Shown: positions 46,386 to 55,106 of the stretch, piece by piece
Layout of the letters: every line of letters begins with the position of its first letter
How positions within the stretch are numbered: the first letter of the stretch is position 1
NCBI GenBank assembly: GCA_903921325.1
Contig: CAIXPL010000037.1
Span: 1 to 64,000, forward strand
Origin: an uncultured Pseudomonadota bacterium
Lineage (GTDB): Bacteria; Pseudomonadota; Gammaproteobacteria; Burkholderiales; SG8-39
Direction of reading: 5' to 3'
Length of the DNA: 64,000 nt
Made by a program: the position numbers and the translations under genes
The notes under the pieces: generated by a model
The model's input: only the letters and a program-made list of their open reading frames with translations
What the model was told of the DNA's origin: nothing
The model's database searches: none

Positions 46386-47799
46386 GCGGGCCTGTGCGGT
46401 GATCGAGGGCCAGCGCGTCATCGATGTCGATGCGGTAGCGCAGGCCGCCGGAGTACGCCCCGGTCATTCGGTGCCTGCGGCCAGCCTGCTCTTGCCTGAG
46501 CTGCAGTTCGTGCCGCGCGATCTGCTCGCTGAGCGTCAGATGCTCGAAGCACTGGCCGGTTGCGCGAGTACGCATACCCCGCGCATTGTGCTGGCCGGCC
46601 CGGCCCAGGTGCTGCTCGAGCTGCATGGCAGTCTGCGCCTGTTCGGGGGGCTGGAGGCGATCGTGCGCCGCTTGCGCGAGATGATCGCGCGACTGGGGTT
46701 GCGCGCGCATCTGGCCAGCGCCCCCAACCCCCGGGCTGCATTGTGGCTCGCGGCCGTGCACGAGGAGATTCACCCGGCCGATCACGAGTGGCAGCAGGCG
46801 CTCGGGCGCCTGCCGCTGAGCGCGCTCAGGATCGATGACACGATCAGCGATGAGCAGACCTTCACTACCCTGGGGCTGATCGGGGCGCGCAGCGTGGCCG
46901 ATCTGGTCGATCTGCCGCGCACCGGATTCACCCGGCGCTTTGGTGCCGATCTGCTGGCGCGGCTCGATGAGGCACGCGGGCGCCGTGCCGCCGCACAGGC
47001 GTTTTTTGTGCCAGCCGAGCGCTTCACGGCACGCAGCGAGCTGACCCACGCGGTTGATGATGCTGCGGTTCTGTTGTTTGCCGCGCGCCGCCTGCTGGTG
47101 CAACTGGAAGCGTTTCTGCTCGCCCGTGCGGCGGCCACCGATCGCATCCGGCTTGAACTGCGTCACGACGAAGGCCCGGCAACCGTGCTCATCATCGACA
47201 TGGGCCTGGCCCGGCGCAGTGCCGAGCATTTTGCCTTGCTCACCCGCGAGCATCTGGAACGACTCAGTCTGCGCGCCCCGGTCGTCCTGATTGCCATCGA
47301 GGTAAGCGATCTGTGCCGCATGCCCGAGCCCAGTCAGAGCCTGTTTCCCGATGCGCCGGGCATTGCCCAGGATATCGATCGGCTGGTCGATCGCCTGCAA
47401 GCCCGCCTGGGGCCGGATGCCGTGCAAACCGTTCACGTGGGCGATGATCATCGCCCCGAGCAGGCCTCGCTCAACACGCCCTGGCGGCAGCGCGACTGGC
47501 GCGAGCAGGCGCAAGGTACGTTGATGGCAGCGGGGCGCCGCCCGGTGTGGTTGTTGCATGAACCAAGGCCGCTGCGTGAAGTGGACAACCGCCTCTATCC
47601 GGATCGCCAGAGCGGCTTTGACAGTCAGACGCCGCTACGCCTGTTGACCGGACCTGAGCGGATCGAGTCAGGCTGGTGGGATGGCGCCGATGTGCTGCGC
47701 GATTACTTTCTGGCGGCCAGTGCCGATCATGCCCTGCTGTGGATTTATCGCAGCCGCAGTGTGGATGCGCACTGGTTTTTGCACGGCGTGTTTGCGTGA
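46315..47799 (+). CDS. imuB: ImuB, catalytically inactive Y-family polymerase homologue
   Basis: A 494-residue ImuB from ATG 46315 ([16 protein letters not shown]). It has a Y-family fold, but the catalytic acidic residues are absent: the first motif reads LAIHLPHL and the second ELHGSLRLFGG. ImuB acts as a clamp-bound scaffold for the DnaE2 polymerase and ImuA. A clamp-binding-like peptide, SQSLFP, is at residues 340-345. Its TGA overlaps the dnaE2 ATG (TGATG). Confidence 0.93.
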   Translation: MIWLAIHLPHLPVESIAAANSSPERACAVIEGQRVIDVDAVAQAAGVRPGHSVPAASLLLPELQFVPRDLLAERQMLEALAGCASTHTPRIVLAGPAQVLLELHGSLRLFGGLEAIVRRLREMIARLGLRAHLASAPNPRAALWLAAVHEEIHPADHEWQQALGRLPLSALRIDDTISDEQTFTTLGLIGARSVADLVDLPRTGFTRRFGADLLARLDEARGRRAAAQAFFVPAERFTARSELTHAVDDAAVLLFAARRLLVQLEAFLLARAAATDRIRLELRHDEGPATVLIIDMGLARRSAEHFALLTREHLERLSLRAPVVLIAIEVSDLCRMPEPSQSLFPDAPGIAQDIDRLVDRLQARLGPDAVQTVHVGDDHRPEQASLNTPWRQRDWREQAQGTLMAAGRRPVWLLHEPRPLREVDNRLYPDRQSGFDSQTPLRLLTGPERIESGWWDGADVLRDYFLAASADHALLWIYRSRSVDAHWFLHGVFA

Positions 47800-50700
47800 T
47801 GCCCGTGGCACAGGCGGGCGGTCTGCCGGCGTATGCCGAGTTGCACTGCCTGTCCAATTTCAGTTTTCTGCGTGGCGCCTCACACCCCGAGGAACTGATC
47901 GAACGGGCACAGGCATTGGGCTATCAGGCGCTTGCCCTCACCGATGAATGCTCGGTGGCTGGCGTGGTGCGCGCCCATATCGCCTGTCGCGACACGACGC
48001 TGCAATTGATCATCGGCACCGAGCTGTGTCTTGCCGATGGACTGCGGCTGGTGTTGCTGGCAACCGATCGTACAGGCTACGGTCAACTGTGCGAGCGCAT
48101 TACCCGGGCACGGCGGCGTTGCGTGAAAGGTCGCTATGAGCTGCATCGAACCGATCTTGAGTCCGGTATGGAAGGGTGTTTGGCCCTGCTGCTTCCGGCC
48201 AGGCTTGAGGTGAGTGATCCGGCCCTGTCACAGGCACAGTGGCTGGCACAGACCTTTGCCGGTCGTGCCTGGATCGCGGTCGAATTGCATGGCGGGCAGA
48301 CCGACCGTGCCGAGTTGCGCCGGCTCAGACAACTGGCGCAGGCAGTCGGTCTGCCGCTGATGGCGGCAGGCGATGTGCATATGCATGTGCGCTCGCGCCG
48401 CCGGGTGCAGGACACCTTGAGCGCGGTGCGTCTTGGTCTGCCGCTCGCGCGCTGCGGCCGGCAGTTGCTTCCCAATGCCGAGCGTCACCTGCGTTCGCGC
48501 GTGCGTCTGGCGCAGATCTATCCGGACGAGTTGCTTGAGCAGACTCTAACGATTGCACGGCGCTGCCAGTTCTCACTGGATGAACTGCGCTACGAGTATC
48601 CCGATGAGATCGTCGAGCCGGGGCATAGCGCCGACTCCTATTTGCGCCTGCTCACTGAACAGGGCCTGCTGTGGCGCTACGGCCCGGGCGGTGCCAACGC
48701 GACCGTGCGCGCGCAAATCGAGCATGAACTCGCACTCATCATCCGCTTGCGCTACGAACCGTATTTTTTGACGGTGTATGACATCGTGCGCTTCGCGCGC
48801 AGTCAGGGGATTCTGTGTCAGGGGCGCGGCTCGGCGGCCAATTCGGCGGTCTGCTATGCGCTGGGTATCACCGAGGTCAACCCGGCCACATCATCCTTGC
48901 TGTTCGAGCGCTTCATATCGGAAGAGCGCAATGAACCGCCCGACATCGATGTCGATTTCGAACACGAGCGGCGCGAAGAGGTGATCCAGTACATCTATGG
49001 CAAATACGGTCGTGAGCGTGCGGCGATTGCAGCGGCGGTGAGCACGTATCGACCACGCAGCGCGGTGCGCGATATCGGCAAGGCACTGGGTCTTGATCCC
49101 TTGCAGCTTGATCAGTTGGCGCGCTCGCATGTCTGGTGGGACGGTCAGGCGGTGCAGGCCGAGGGGCTGGCCGCGCAGGGCTTTGACCCGCAATCACGGG
49201 TGATCCGGCAACTGGCGAGTCTGGTGAACACGATCACCCGTTTTCCGCGTCACCTGTCGCAGCACTCCGGTGGGTTCGTCATCTCGCGCGGACCACTGTC
49301 GCACCTGGTGCCGGTAGAGAATGCGGCGATGCCCGGTCGCAGCGTCATCCAGTGGGACAAGGACGATCTGGACGCCCTGGGTTTGCTCAAGATCGATATT
49401 CTGGCGCTGGGCATGTTGAGTGCGGTGCGCAAGACCGTTGATTTGCTCAATGGCTACTACCCGGGTGCTGGCCGTGCCGGGTTAGCACTGCCCGCGTGGT
49501 GGTCGGCCCTGGCAGGCCGCGTATTCACGGTGGCTGATGTCCCGCAGGATGACCCGGCGGTCTACGCCATGATCTCGCGCGCCGATACGGTCGGGGTGTT
49601 CCAGATCGAGTCGCGGGCGCAGATGTCGATGCTGCCGCGGCTGCAGCCGCGCGAGTTCTATGATCTGGTGATCGAGGTGGCCATCGTGCGGCCCGGCCCG
49701 ATCCAGGGTGGCATGGTGCATCCCTATCTGCGCCGTCGTCAGGGTAAGGAGCCGGTGACCTATCCCAATCCCGAGGTCGAGCAGGTGTTGAAGCGCACCC
49801 TCGGGGTGGCCATTTTCCAGGAGCAGGTGATGCGCCTGGCGGTGGTTGCGGCCGGGTTCAGCCCGGGTGAGGCCGATCAGTTGCGCCGCGCGATGGCGGC
49901 CTGGCGCAGAAAGGGCGGCATCGAGCCTTTCGAGCAGCGGCTGTTGCAGGGCATGGCGCGGCGGGGCTACCCGGCTGAGTTTGCGCAACAGGTCTATGCG
50001 CAGATCCGTGGCTTTGGTGAGTACGGGTTTCCGGAATCGCATTCGATCAGCTTCGCCTTGATTGCGTATCAATCCGCCTGGCTCAAATGCCATGAACCGG
50101 CAGCCTTTCTGGCGGCCTTGCTCAATAGCCAGCCGATGGGCTTTTACGCCCCGGCACAACTGGTGCAGGATGCCCGTCGCCATGGGGTCGAGGTGCGCGC
50201 CGTGGATGTGGCGGCCAGCGGCTGGGATGCAACGCTTGAGTACACCAGCCAGACGCTGCAGCCGGCGGTACGGTTGGGTCTGTCACTCGTCAAAGGGTTT
50301 CCGGCGGCGGCGGCTGCGCGTCTGGAGCAAGCTCGCGCGCAACGGTCCTTTGCCTCGGTCGATGATCTGGCCGAGCGCGCTGCGCTCGATAGTGCAGAAC
50401 TCAAGTGTCTGGCGGCGGCGGCCGCGCTCGATTCATTGAGCGAGCATCGCCGCGCGGCCTATTGGCAGGTGGCCGGCATCGAGACCCGCCCGCCCTTGTT
50501 GCGCGAGGCACCGATCGAGGAGATTGTGCCGCGCCTGAGGTCACCGGGTGAGGGCGAGAATCTGGTGGCCGATTATGCGAGCACGGGGCTCACGCTGGGG
50601 CGGCACCCGCTTGCCTTGCTGCGTGAGCGCTTGACGGGTCTTCGCATCGTGACGGCAGCCGATCTGCGTCAGATGCCGCAAGGTCGTCTGGCCCGCGCGA

Positions 50701-50966
50701 GCGGTCTGGTCATCGGGCGGCAACGTCCGGAGACCGCTGCCGGGGTGGTGTTTGTCACCCTGGAGGATGAGACCGGGCAGATCAATGTGGTGGTGTGGCG
50801 CGCACTCGCTGAGCACCAGCGACGCGAAGTGCTGGGGTCACAGCTGATGACGGTCTATGGGCAAGTCGAGCGGGAAGGGGATGTGGTGCATCTGGTCGCG
50901 CAGCGCGTGGTCGACCACAGCGTCTGGCTCGGTCGGCTCAGCGCACGGTCAAGAGATTTTCACTGA
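47799..50966 (+). CDS. dnaE2: Error-prone DNA polymerase DnaE2 (ImuC)
   Basis: A 1055-residue C-family polymerase from ATG 47799. It has an N-terminal PHP domain (YAELHCLSNFSFLRGASHPEELIERA), the polymerase palm with the catalytic acids in PDIDVDFEHERREEVIQYIYGKYG, and a C-terminal OB-fold (GVVFVTLEDETGQINVVVW). It copies damaged DNA during SOS with ImuA and ImuB. It is the last gene of a lexA-imuA-imuB-dnaE2 operon whose genes all overlap, so all four should be induced together. Confidence 0.96.
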   Translation: MPVAQAGGLPAYAELHCLSNFSFLRGASHPEELIERAQALGYQALALTDECSVAGVVRAHIACRDTTLQLIIGTELCLADGLRLVLLATDRTGYGQLCERITRARRRCVKGRYELHRTDLESGMEGCLALLLPARLEVSDPALSQAQWLAQTFAGRAWIAVELHGGQTDRAELRRLRQLAQAVGLPLMAAGDVHMHVRSRRRVQDTLSAVRLGLPLARCGRQLLPNAERHLRSRVRLAQIYPDELLEQTLTIARRCQFSLDELRYEYPDEIVEPGHSADSYLRLLTEQGLLWRYGPGGANATVRAQIEHELALIIRLRYEPYFLTVYDIVRFARSQGILCQGRGSAANSAVCYALGITEVNPATSSLLFERFISEERNEPPDIDVDFEHERREEVIQYIYGKYGRERAAIAAAVSTYRPRSAVRDIGKALGLDPLQLDQLARSHVWWDGQAVQAEGLAAQGFDPQSRVIRQLASLVNTITRFPRHLSQHSGGFVISRGPLSHLVPVENAAMPGRSVIQWDKDDLDALGLLKIDILALGMLSAVRKTVDLLNGYYPGAGRAGLALPAWWSALAGRVFTVADVPQDDPAVYAMISRADTVGVFQIESRAQMSMLPRLQPREFYDLVIEVAIVRPGPIQGGMVHPYLRRRQGKEPVTYPNPEVEQVLKRTLGVAIFQEQVMRLAVVAAGFSPGEADQLRRAMAAWRRKGGIEPFEQRLLQGMARRGYPAEFAQQVYAQIRGFGEYGFPESHSISFALIAYQSAWLKCHEPAAFLAALLNSQPMGFYAPAQLVQDARRHGVEVRAVDVAASGWDATLEYTSQTLQPAVRLGLSLVKGFPAAAAARLEQARAQRSFASVDDLAERAALDSAELKCLAAAAALDSLSEHRRAAYWQVAGIETRPPLLREAPIEEIVPRLRSPGEGENLVADYASTGLTLGRHPLALLRERLTGLRIVTAADLRQMPQGRLARASGLVIGRQRPETAAGVVFVTLEDETGQINVVVWRALAEHQRREVLGSQLMTVYGQVEREGDVVHLVAQRVVDHSVWLGRLSARSRDFH

Positions 50967-51170
50967 GTGCCGGGTCTCGCTCATCGGGCGAGACCGAGGA
51001 ATGCGACCAAGCGACACCCGACCAGCCTCATTGCACCGGGACGAAATTTTCCATTTGAAGGGCGCATCGCTAGATGCGTAAAAAAATCTTACTAATTACA
51101 ATATTCTTATTGATTTCAATATTCTTACTGGACACAATTGGCGGGAATTCATACCCTGCTGGAGGCAACC
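50967..51170 (+). promoter_or_regulatory. AT-rich leader of the toxin-antitoxin pair
   Basis: A sharply AT-rich stretch in a GC-rich genome. Direct repeats CAATATTCTTATTG (51099-51112) and CAATATTCTTACTG (51117-51130) occur 18 bp apart. TTGATT (51110-51115) and CACAAT (51133-51138), 17 bp apart, form a weak promoter. The repeats are likely antitoxin-binding sites that autoregulate the pair. Confidence 0.55.
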
Positions 51171-51428
51171 ATGTTGGCCACCGTCACAGACAAGGGGCAG
51201 GTGACTGTCCCGAAGGAAATTCGCGAGCAGACCGGCATCGTGCCGGGCAGCCGACTTGATTTCGCAGTTCAGGCTGATGGCACCTTGCGGGTGCGCGTAC
51301 TCACGCGCGGCGCTGACAATCTGTTCGGTCTGTTGCATCGGGCAGGTCTCCCGGCACGAAGCATCGAGCAGATGGACCAAGGTATCGCGGCGGCAGTCAG
51401 CGTTCGTAATCGACCGGTGCGGACGTGA
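51171..51428 (+). CDS. AbrB/SpoVT-type antitoxin
   Basis: An 85-residue protein from ATG 51171, preceded by GGAGGCAACC. The swapped-hairpin DNA-binding domain reads TVTDKGQVTVPKEIREQTGIVPGSRLDFAV. The C-terminal helical tail would cap the toxin. Its TGA overlaps the GTG start of the PIN toxin gene, the usual VapBC arrangement. Confidence 0.9.
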   Translation: MLATVTDKGQVTVPKEIREQTGIVPGSRLDFAVQADGTLRVRVLTRGADNLFGLLHRAGLPARSIEQMDQGIAAAVSVRNRPVRT

Positions 51429-51820
51429 TCGCTCTGGATACCAACGTTCTGGTGCGCTTGCTCACTCGTGATGACGAAGCACAGGCGCAGCGAGCCAGGG
51501 CGGCATTCGAGGCGCACGCAAACGAGGATGGTGGTTTGTTTGTGGCCGACATCGTGCTGGCCGAGCTGTGCTGGACATTGGCGCGCAGCTATGAACTGTC
51601 GCGGCAGGACATTGCAAGTGCGCTCCGTGCGCTGCTCGATAACGCCAGCATCGTTCTTGAATCGCCTGACGCAGTGAAGACGGCCCTGAACTATTTTGAA
51701 GCCGATAGCGCGGACTTTCCCGATTGCCTGATCGTTGCCAAGGCGCGCCAGGCAGGCAGCAGTCGTACTTTCAGCTTCGACAAGCGGATGCGCCTCCTGC
51801 CCGGTGTCGAGCTGCTTTGA
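51425..51820 (+). CDS. PIN-domain toxin, VapC-type
   Basis: A 131-residue PIN-domain ribonuclease starting at GTG 51425. The acidic metal-binding residues are Asp5, Glu47, Asp100 and Asp119 (ALDTNVLVRLL, ADIVLAELCW, FPDCLIVAKA, FDKRM). VapC toxins cleave tRNA or rRNA; the target here is unknown. Its start overlaps the antitoxin stop by 3 bp, implying coupled expression. Confidence 0.92.
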   Translation: MIALDTNVLVRLLTRDDEAQAQRARAAFEAHANEDGGLFVADIVLAELCWTLARSYELSRQDIASALRALLDNASIVLESPDAVKTALNYFEADSADFPDCLIVAKARQAGSSRTFSFDKRMRLLPGVELL

Positions 51821-51923
51821 CCGGTATCGCCACGCAAAGTCCTGCGTGCGCCCGTTGCAACAAGGCCTTATGACCGATGTGCGACCGGGCGCCCACGGCA
51901 TTCACCGTCCTATTTGAATTGTG

Positions 51924-51938
51924 TCGGCGAATCGCCGA
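51924..51938. promoter_or_regulatory. 15-bp palindrome upstream of the cytochrome gene
   Basis: TCGGCGA-A-TCGCCGA is a perfect inverted repeat 74 bp before the dihaem cytochrome ATG. It could be an operator or the end of the toxin transcript. No T-run is adjacent. Confidence 0.4.
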
Positions 51939-52011
51939 TACTGCGCGCCGCCGCGGCGCCGTGCCCGGACCAAAAAAATGATCGACTCAAATCGCGACTC
52001 AGGGAGACCCG

Positions 52012-52875
52012 ATGAAGCACATGACTGCGCTCGCTTTTTTCGCGGCAATGTTTCTGACAACCGCCGCCCAGGCCCAATCGGCTGACAACGATGCGCTGAT
52101 CGCTCGCGGCAGTTATCTGTCCGAAGGGATCGCCGCCTGTGGAAATTGCCATGCGGTGCGCGAGCGCGGCCAGATCGTTCCCGAGAAGGGGCTCTCGGGT
52201 GGCCAGGTCATTGAGGATGATGCTTTCACGGCGATTGCGCCTAACATCACGCCGGACCCCGAAACGGGCATTGGACGTTGGACCGCTGCCGAGTTGCGCC
52301 GCGCCCTCCGTGAAGGTATCCGTCCTGATGGCACTCTGATCGGCCCGCCGATGCCGATCGAGTTTCTGCGCTCGGTGTCAGACGCTGACCTTGCGGCCAT
52401 CATTGCCTGGTTGCGCGCACAGCCGCCGATAAAGAACCAGGTCGCGAAATCGACCTACAAGATGCCCTTGCCGCGCAGCTATGGACCGCCGATCGCTTCG
52501 GTGAGTGCGCCACCACAGTCCGATCCGGTTCGCTATGGCGCCTACCTGGCTGAAATGGGGCACTGCATGGAATGCCATACCCCTTTTGGAAGCGGACCGA
52601 GTGACACGGCCCACGTGGGCGCAGGTGGGCGAGCTTACAAGGGACCCTGGGGCGTCAGCGTGTCGCGCAACCTGACTCCGCATGAGTCAGGTCTGAAAAA
52701 CTGGAGCGATGCGGAAATTGTCCGGGCCATTCAACAAGGGGTGAGTCGCGACGGCACGCGACTGCGCCCGCCAATGGGCTTCGAGTTCTACGCCAGGGTG
52801 AATGCGAGCGACATGGCCGCGCTGGTCGCCTATCTGCGCACGTTGCCGGCGCAACCGTTTGGCGGGCGACCCTGA
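52012..52875 (+). CDS. Dihaem cytochrome c, periplasmic
   Basis: A 287-residue secreted c-type cytochrome. A signal peptide (about 1-22, ending AAQAQ) is followed by two haem sites, CGNCH (Cys43-His47) and CMECH (Cys185-His189). Met/His-rich segments nearby can supply axial ligands. It resembles cytochrome subunits of alcohol/aldehyde dehydrogenases or sorbitol-type dehydrogenases, but no partner dehydrogenase is adjacent. It stands alone, with the toxin-antitoxin pair upstream and a convergent Bug gene downstream. Confidence 0.88.
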   Translation: MKHMTALAFFAAMFLTTAAQAQSADNDALIARGSYLSEGIAACGNCHAVRERGQIVPEKGLSGGQVIEDDAFTAIAPNITPDPETGIGRWTAAELRRALREGIRPDGTLIGPPMPIEFLRSVSDADLAAIIAWLRAQPPIKNQVAKSTYKMPLPRSYGPPIASVSAPPQSDPVRYGAYLAEMGHCMECHTPFGSGPSDTAHVGAGGRAYKGPWGVSVSRNLTPHESGLKNWSDAEIVRAIQQGVSRDGTRLRPPMGFEFYARVNASDMAALVAYLRTLPAQPFGGRP

Positions 52876-52898
52876 TCGAGCGTTTCGCTTTGCACGAA

Positions 52899-52933
52899 CA
52901 ATGGCTGCATCCCGTGACGCGATGCAGCCGTTG
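52899..52933. terminator. Bidirectional terminator-like hairpin
   Basis: CAATGGCTGCATC (52899-52911) pairs with GATGCAGCCGTTG (52921-52933), a 13-bp stem with one wobble and a 9-nt loop. It lies between the cytochrome (plus) and Bug (minus) genes. It may end both transcripts. No long U-tract. Confidence 0.6.
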
Positions 52934-52974
52934 GTGAGTGCAACTGCGAACAGATCAAACCTCGTGCCCGGATA

Positions 52975-53964
52975 TCAATCCACCTGAAGTTTCACCCGCT
53001 CCACGACCTTCGCCCAGCGCGCTGACTCGGCGCGCACGCGGGTGAGTGAATCAGCAGCGGTGGTTGCAAGCGGGGGCAGATCATTGGTGATCATGCGCTC
53101 GCGCACCGTCGGGTCCTGGAACGCGCGTGCGAGTTCCTCCTGCCACTGACGCATGATCGTTGCCGGCGTTCCCGCCGGCGCGAGCAGGAATTCGCCGAAG
53201 GTGGCGTCATAGCCTGGCACACCGGCCTCGCGCGCAGTGGGAATCTCAGGTGCCATCACTGAGCGGTTGGCACTCGACACGGCGAGCGCTTTGATCTTGC
53301 CACCCTTGACCTGCGGCACTACGACCGATGTCGCCAGAAAGCCGCACGGCACCACACCTGCCATCACGTCCTGCATGGCCGGGGCCGGCCCCTTGTAGGG
53401 GACGTGAGTCATCGAAATTCCGGTCATCGACATGAACAGTTCCATCGCGATGTGACCCGGTACGCCGGCACCGCCCGAGGCATAGTTAATCGGCTGCGTC
53501 CTGGCAAGAGTGATGAACTCGGGGACATTGGACACTGGTACAGCGGGATTGCAAACCAGAGTCTGCGAGGTGCTGGTGAGATAGGTTATCGGCACCAGGT
53601 CTTCGGCCGGATTGAATGCGAGCTTGTGGAAGATGTGCGGGTTCACGGTCACCACCGTATCCGTGCCCACAAACAGCGTATATCCGTCGGGCGCGGACTT
53701 CGCTACAAATTCGGTGGCGATGTTGCCACTTGCGCCGGGCCGATTTTCGATCACATACGTTTGCTTCGACGCGGTGAATACTTTGTCAGCGACGAGGCGC
53801 ATCACAAACTCGCCAGGAGCGCCGGGCGCAAAGCCGGTGAGAATGCGAATAGGTTTGGTCGGATAGGCCTGCGCCGCGGCAAGCGAGGATGCGAGCAGGG
53901 CCGCGGTGGCGGTCGCGACTGCAGCCGCGACCGCGCCTGCACGACGTGGAATGGATCGGTTCAC
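52975..53964 (-). CDS. Bug-family periplasmic solute receptor
   Basis: A 329-residue Bug receptor. GTG 53964 is chosen because AGGAGGA lies about 6 bp upstream; longer frames upstream lack this. A signal peptide rich in Ala ends near AAAQA/YPTKP. The motifs YPTKPIRILTGFAPGAPGEFVMR, VIENRPGASGNIA and DGYTLFVG are present. It is the last gene of the sulfatase-Rieske-MetE-like operon, 83 bp after the MetE-like gene. No TTT membrane subunits are encoded nearby. Confidence 0.93.
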   Translation of the reverse strand: MNRSIPRRAGAVAAAVATATAALLASSLAAAQAYPTKPIRILTGFAPGAPGEFVMRLVADKVFTASKQTYVIENRPGASGNIATEFVAKSAPDGYTLFVGTDTVVTVNPHIFHKLAFNPAEDLVPITYLTSTSQTLVCNPAVPVSNVPEFITLARTQPINYASGGAGVPGHIAMELFMSMTGISMTHVPYKGPAPAMQDVMAGVVPCGFLATSVVVPQVKGGKIKALAVSSANRSVMAPEIPTAREAGVPGYDATFGEFLLAPAGTPATIMRQWQEELARAFQDPTVRERMITNDLPPLATTAADSLTRVRAESARWAKVVERVKLQVD

Positions 53965-54047
53965 CTTGACTCCTCCTTCGTAGGGTCGCGCCGATATGCC
54001 TTCGGTTTTGCGACGGGGCTTGCTACATGACTGTCTGATGGTAACGC

Positions 54048-55106
54048 CTATAGCGGCTGCGCCAGAATTTTCGCGTGCAGTTCGATCAACCCGGGCACCG
54101 AATCGGCCGGACGCCGGCCGAAGCCGCATTCGGTGGCGATGCCAAAATCCTTTACATGACGTTTGGCCGCGGCAATTCGGCGCAATGTGCCCGGCGTGCC
54201 GTCGCTGTCGTGCACCAGTCCCAGGTAGAGCTCGGTCTCAGGACGCAGAGTCAGCGTTGACAGCGCTGCATAGAAGGCGTCGTCATCGCGCTCAGCAGGC
54301 ACCGGCATGTGCATAAATTGCACGCTTCGCGTGATCCCGGCCAACAACGCATTGGTGAGTGTGGCCATCGCGCCGCCATCCTTCGGTTCAACGAAATGCC
54401 GACCACCGAAGCTGCCGTAGCAGAGGTGGTAGCCCAGTTCCACATCCTGCGGCACTTGCTCACCAAGGCGCACCAGGCGCTCAATGATGCCTTCCTTCGC
54501 CGGTGTGAACCAGGGCGTGCGGGCGCCATCATAGGCCTGCATGTCGTGGGCACAATCCCATTGGATGGACAGGTCGCTGTGCGGTATCGCGGCGCAAATC
54601 TCCGCCAGTTCCTCCAGCACGCGGGCTTCGTAGGCGATTTCCACTGCGACACGCGATTCCTGTGCGATGCCCCATGAAATCACGTTATAGGGTGAAGGCA
54701 GGGCAACCATGAAGCGGATGCCCGGGCGCACCGCGCCACTGGCACGCAGCATTTTGAAATCCGCATAGGACTGGATCGCACTCTGTGCGAAGCCGAGCGC
54801 GCCGAATGCGGACGCATCGATCGATGCGCCAAGGCGCAGCCGAAACTGCGCATTCGCTGCTTTCTTCGCGGTCGGATTGCGCCAGTCAAAGTCGCCTTCC
54901 ACTTTCTCGAGCGCCGGCATGCGCTCGAACACGCTTTCCTGGAACTGCAGCCAGTTGGTGCGTTCGCCGGTCTCACCATCAGGAATCCGGCGCAGCGCGG
55001 CACCGAATGCGCGGCCAAGGGCGCCGATCACGGCACTTGCGTTGGCCAGCGGTACGCTACCGACGAAATGCACATGTCCGGAGGCACACCCCGACGCTGC
55101 TGTCAT
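54048..55106 (-). CDS. MetE/UROD-like methyltransferase homologue
   Basis: A 352-residue protein with the TIM-barrel pattern of the MetE C-terminal half. His227 and Cys229 (YHLCYG) and Cys327 (ATECGFGRR) fit MetE zinc ligands; at the position of the ligand glutamate it has His266 in QFMHMPVP, so the metal site may differ. The pterin-binding N-terminal half is absent. It overlaps the Rieske gene as ATGA and precedes a Bug gene. A methyl- or C1-transfer role in aromatic demethylation is plausible but unproven. Confidence 0.75.
   Translation of the reverse strand: MTAASGCASGHVHFVGSVPLANASAVIGALGRAFGAALRRIPDGETGERTNWLQFQESVFERMPALEKVEGDFDWRNPTAKKAANAQFRLRLGASIDASAFGALGFAQSAIQSYADFKMLRASGAVRPGIRFMVALPSPYNVISWGIAQESRVAVEIAYEARVLEELAEICAAIPHSDLSIQWDCAHDMQAYDGARTPWFTPAKEGIIERLVRLGEQVPQDVELGYHLCYGSFGGRHFVEPKDGGAMATLTNALLAGITRSVQFMHMPVPAERDDDAFYAALSTLTLRPETELYLGLVHDSDGTPGTLRRIAAAKRHVKDFGIATECGFGRRPADSVPGLIELHAKILAQPL

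Noticed and set aside
46378-47559. 393-residue open frame opposite imuB
   Set aside because: It mirrors imuB codon bias and lacks any motif; imuB is well supported.
52012-52875. Dihaem cytochrome as the FccA partner of the FccB-like protein
   Set aside because: The genes are about 7 kb apart on opposite strands with unrelated genes between, so the pairing is not supported.
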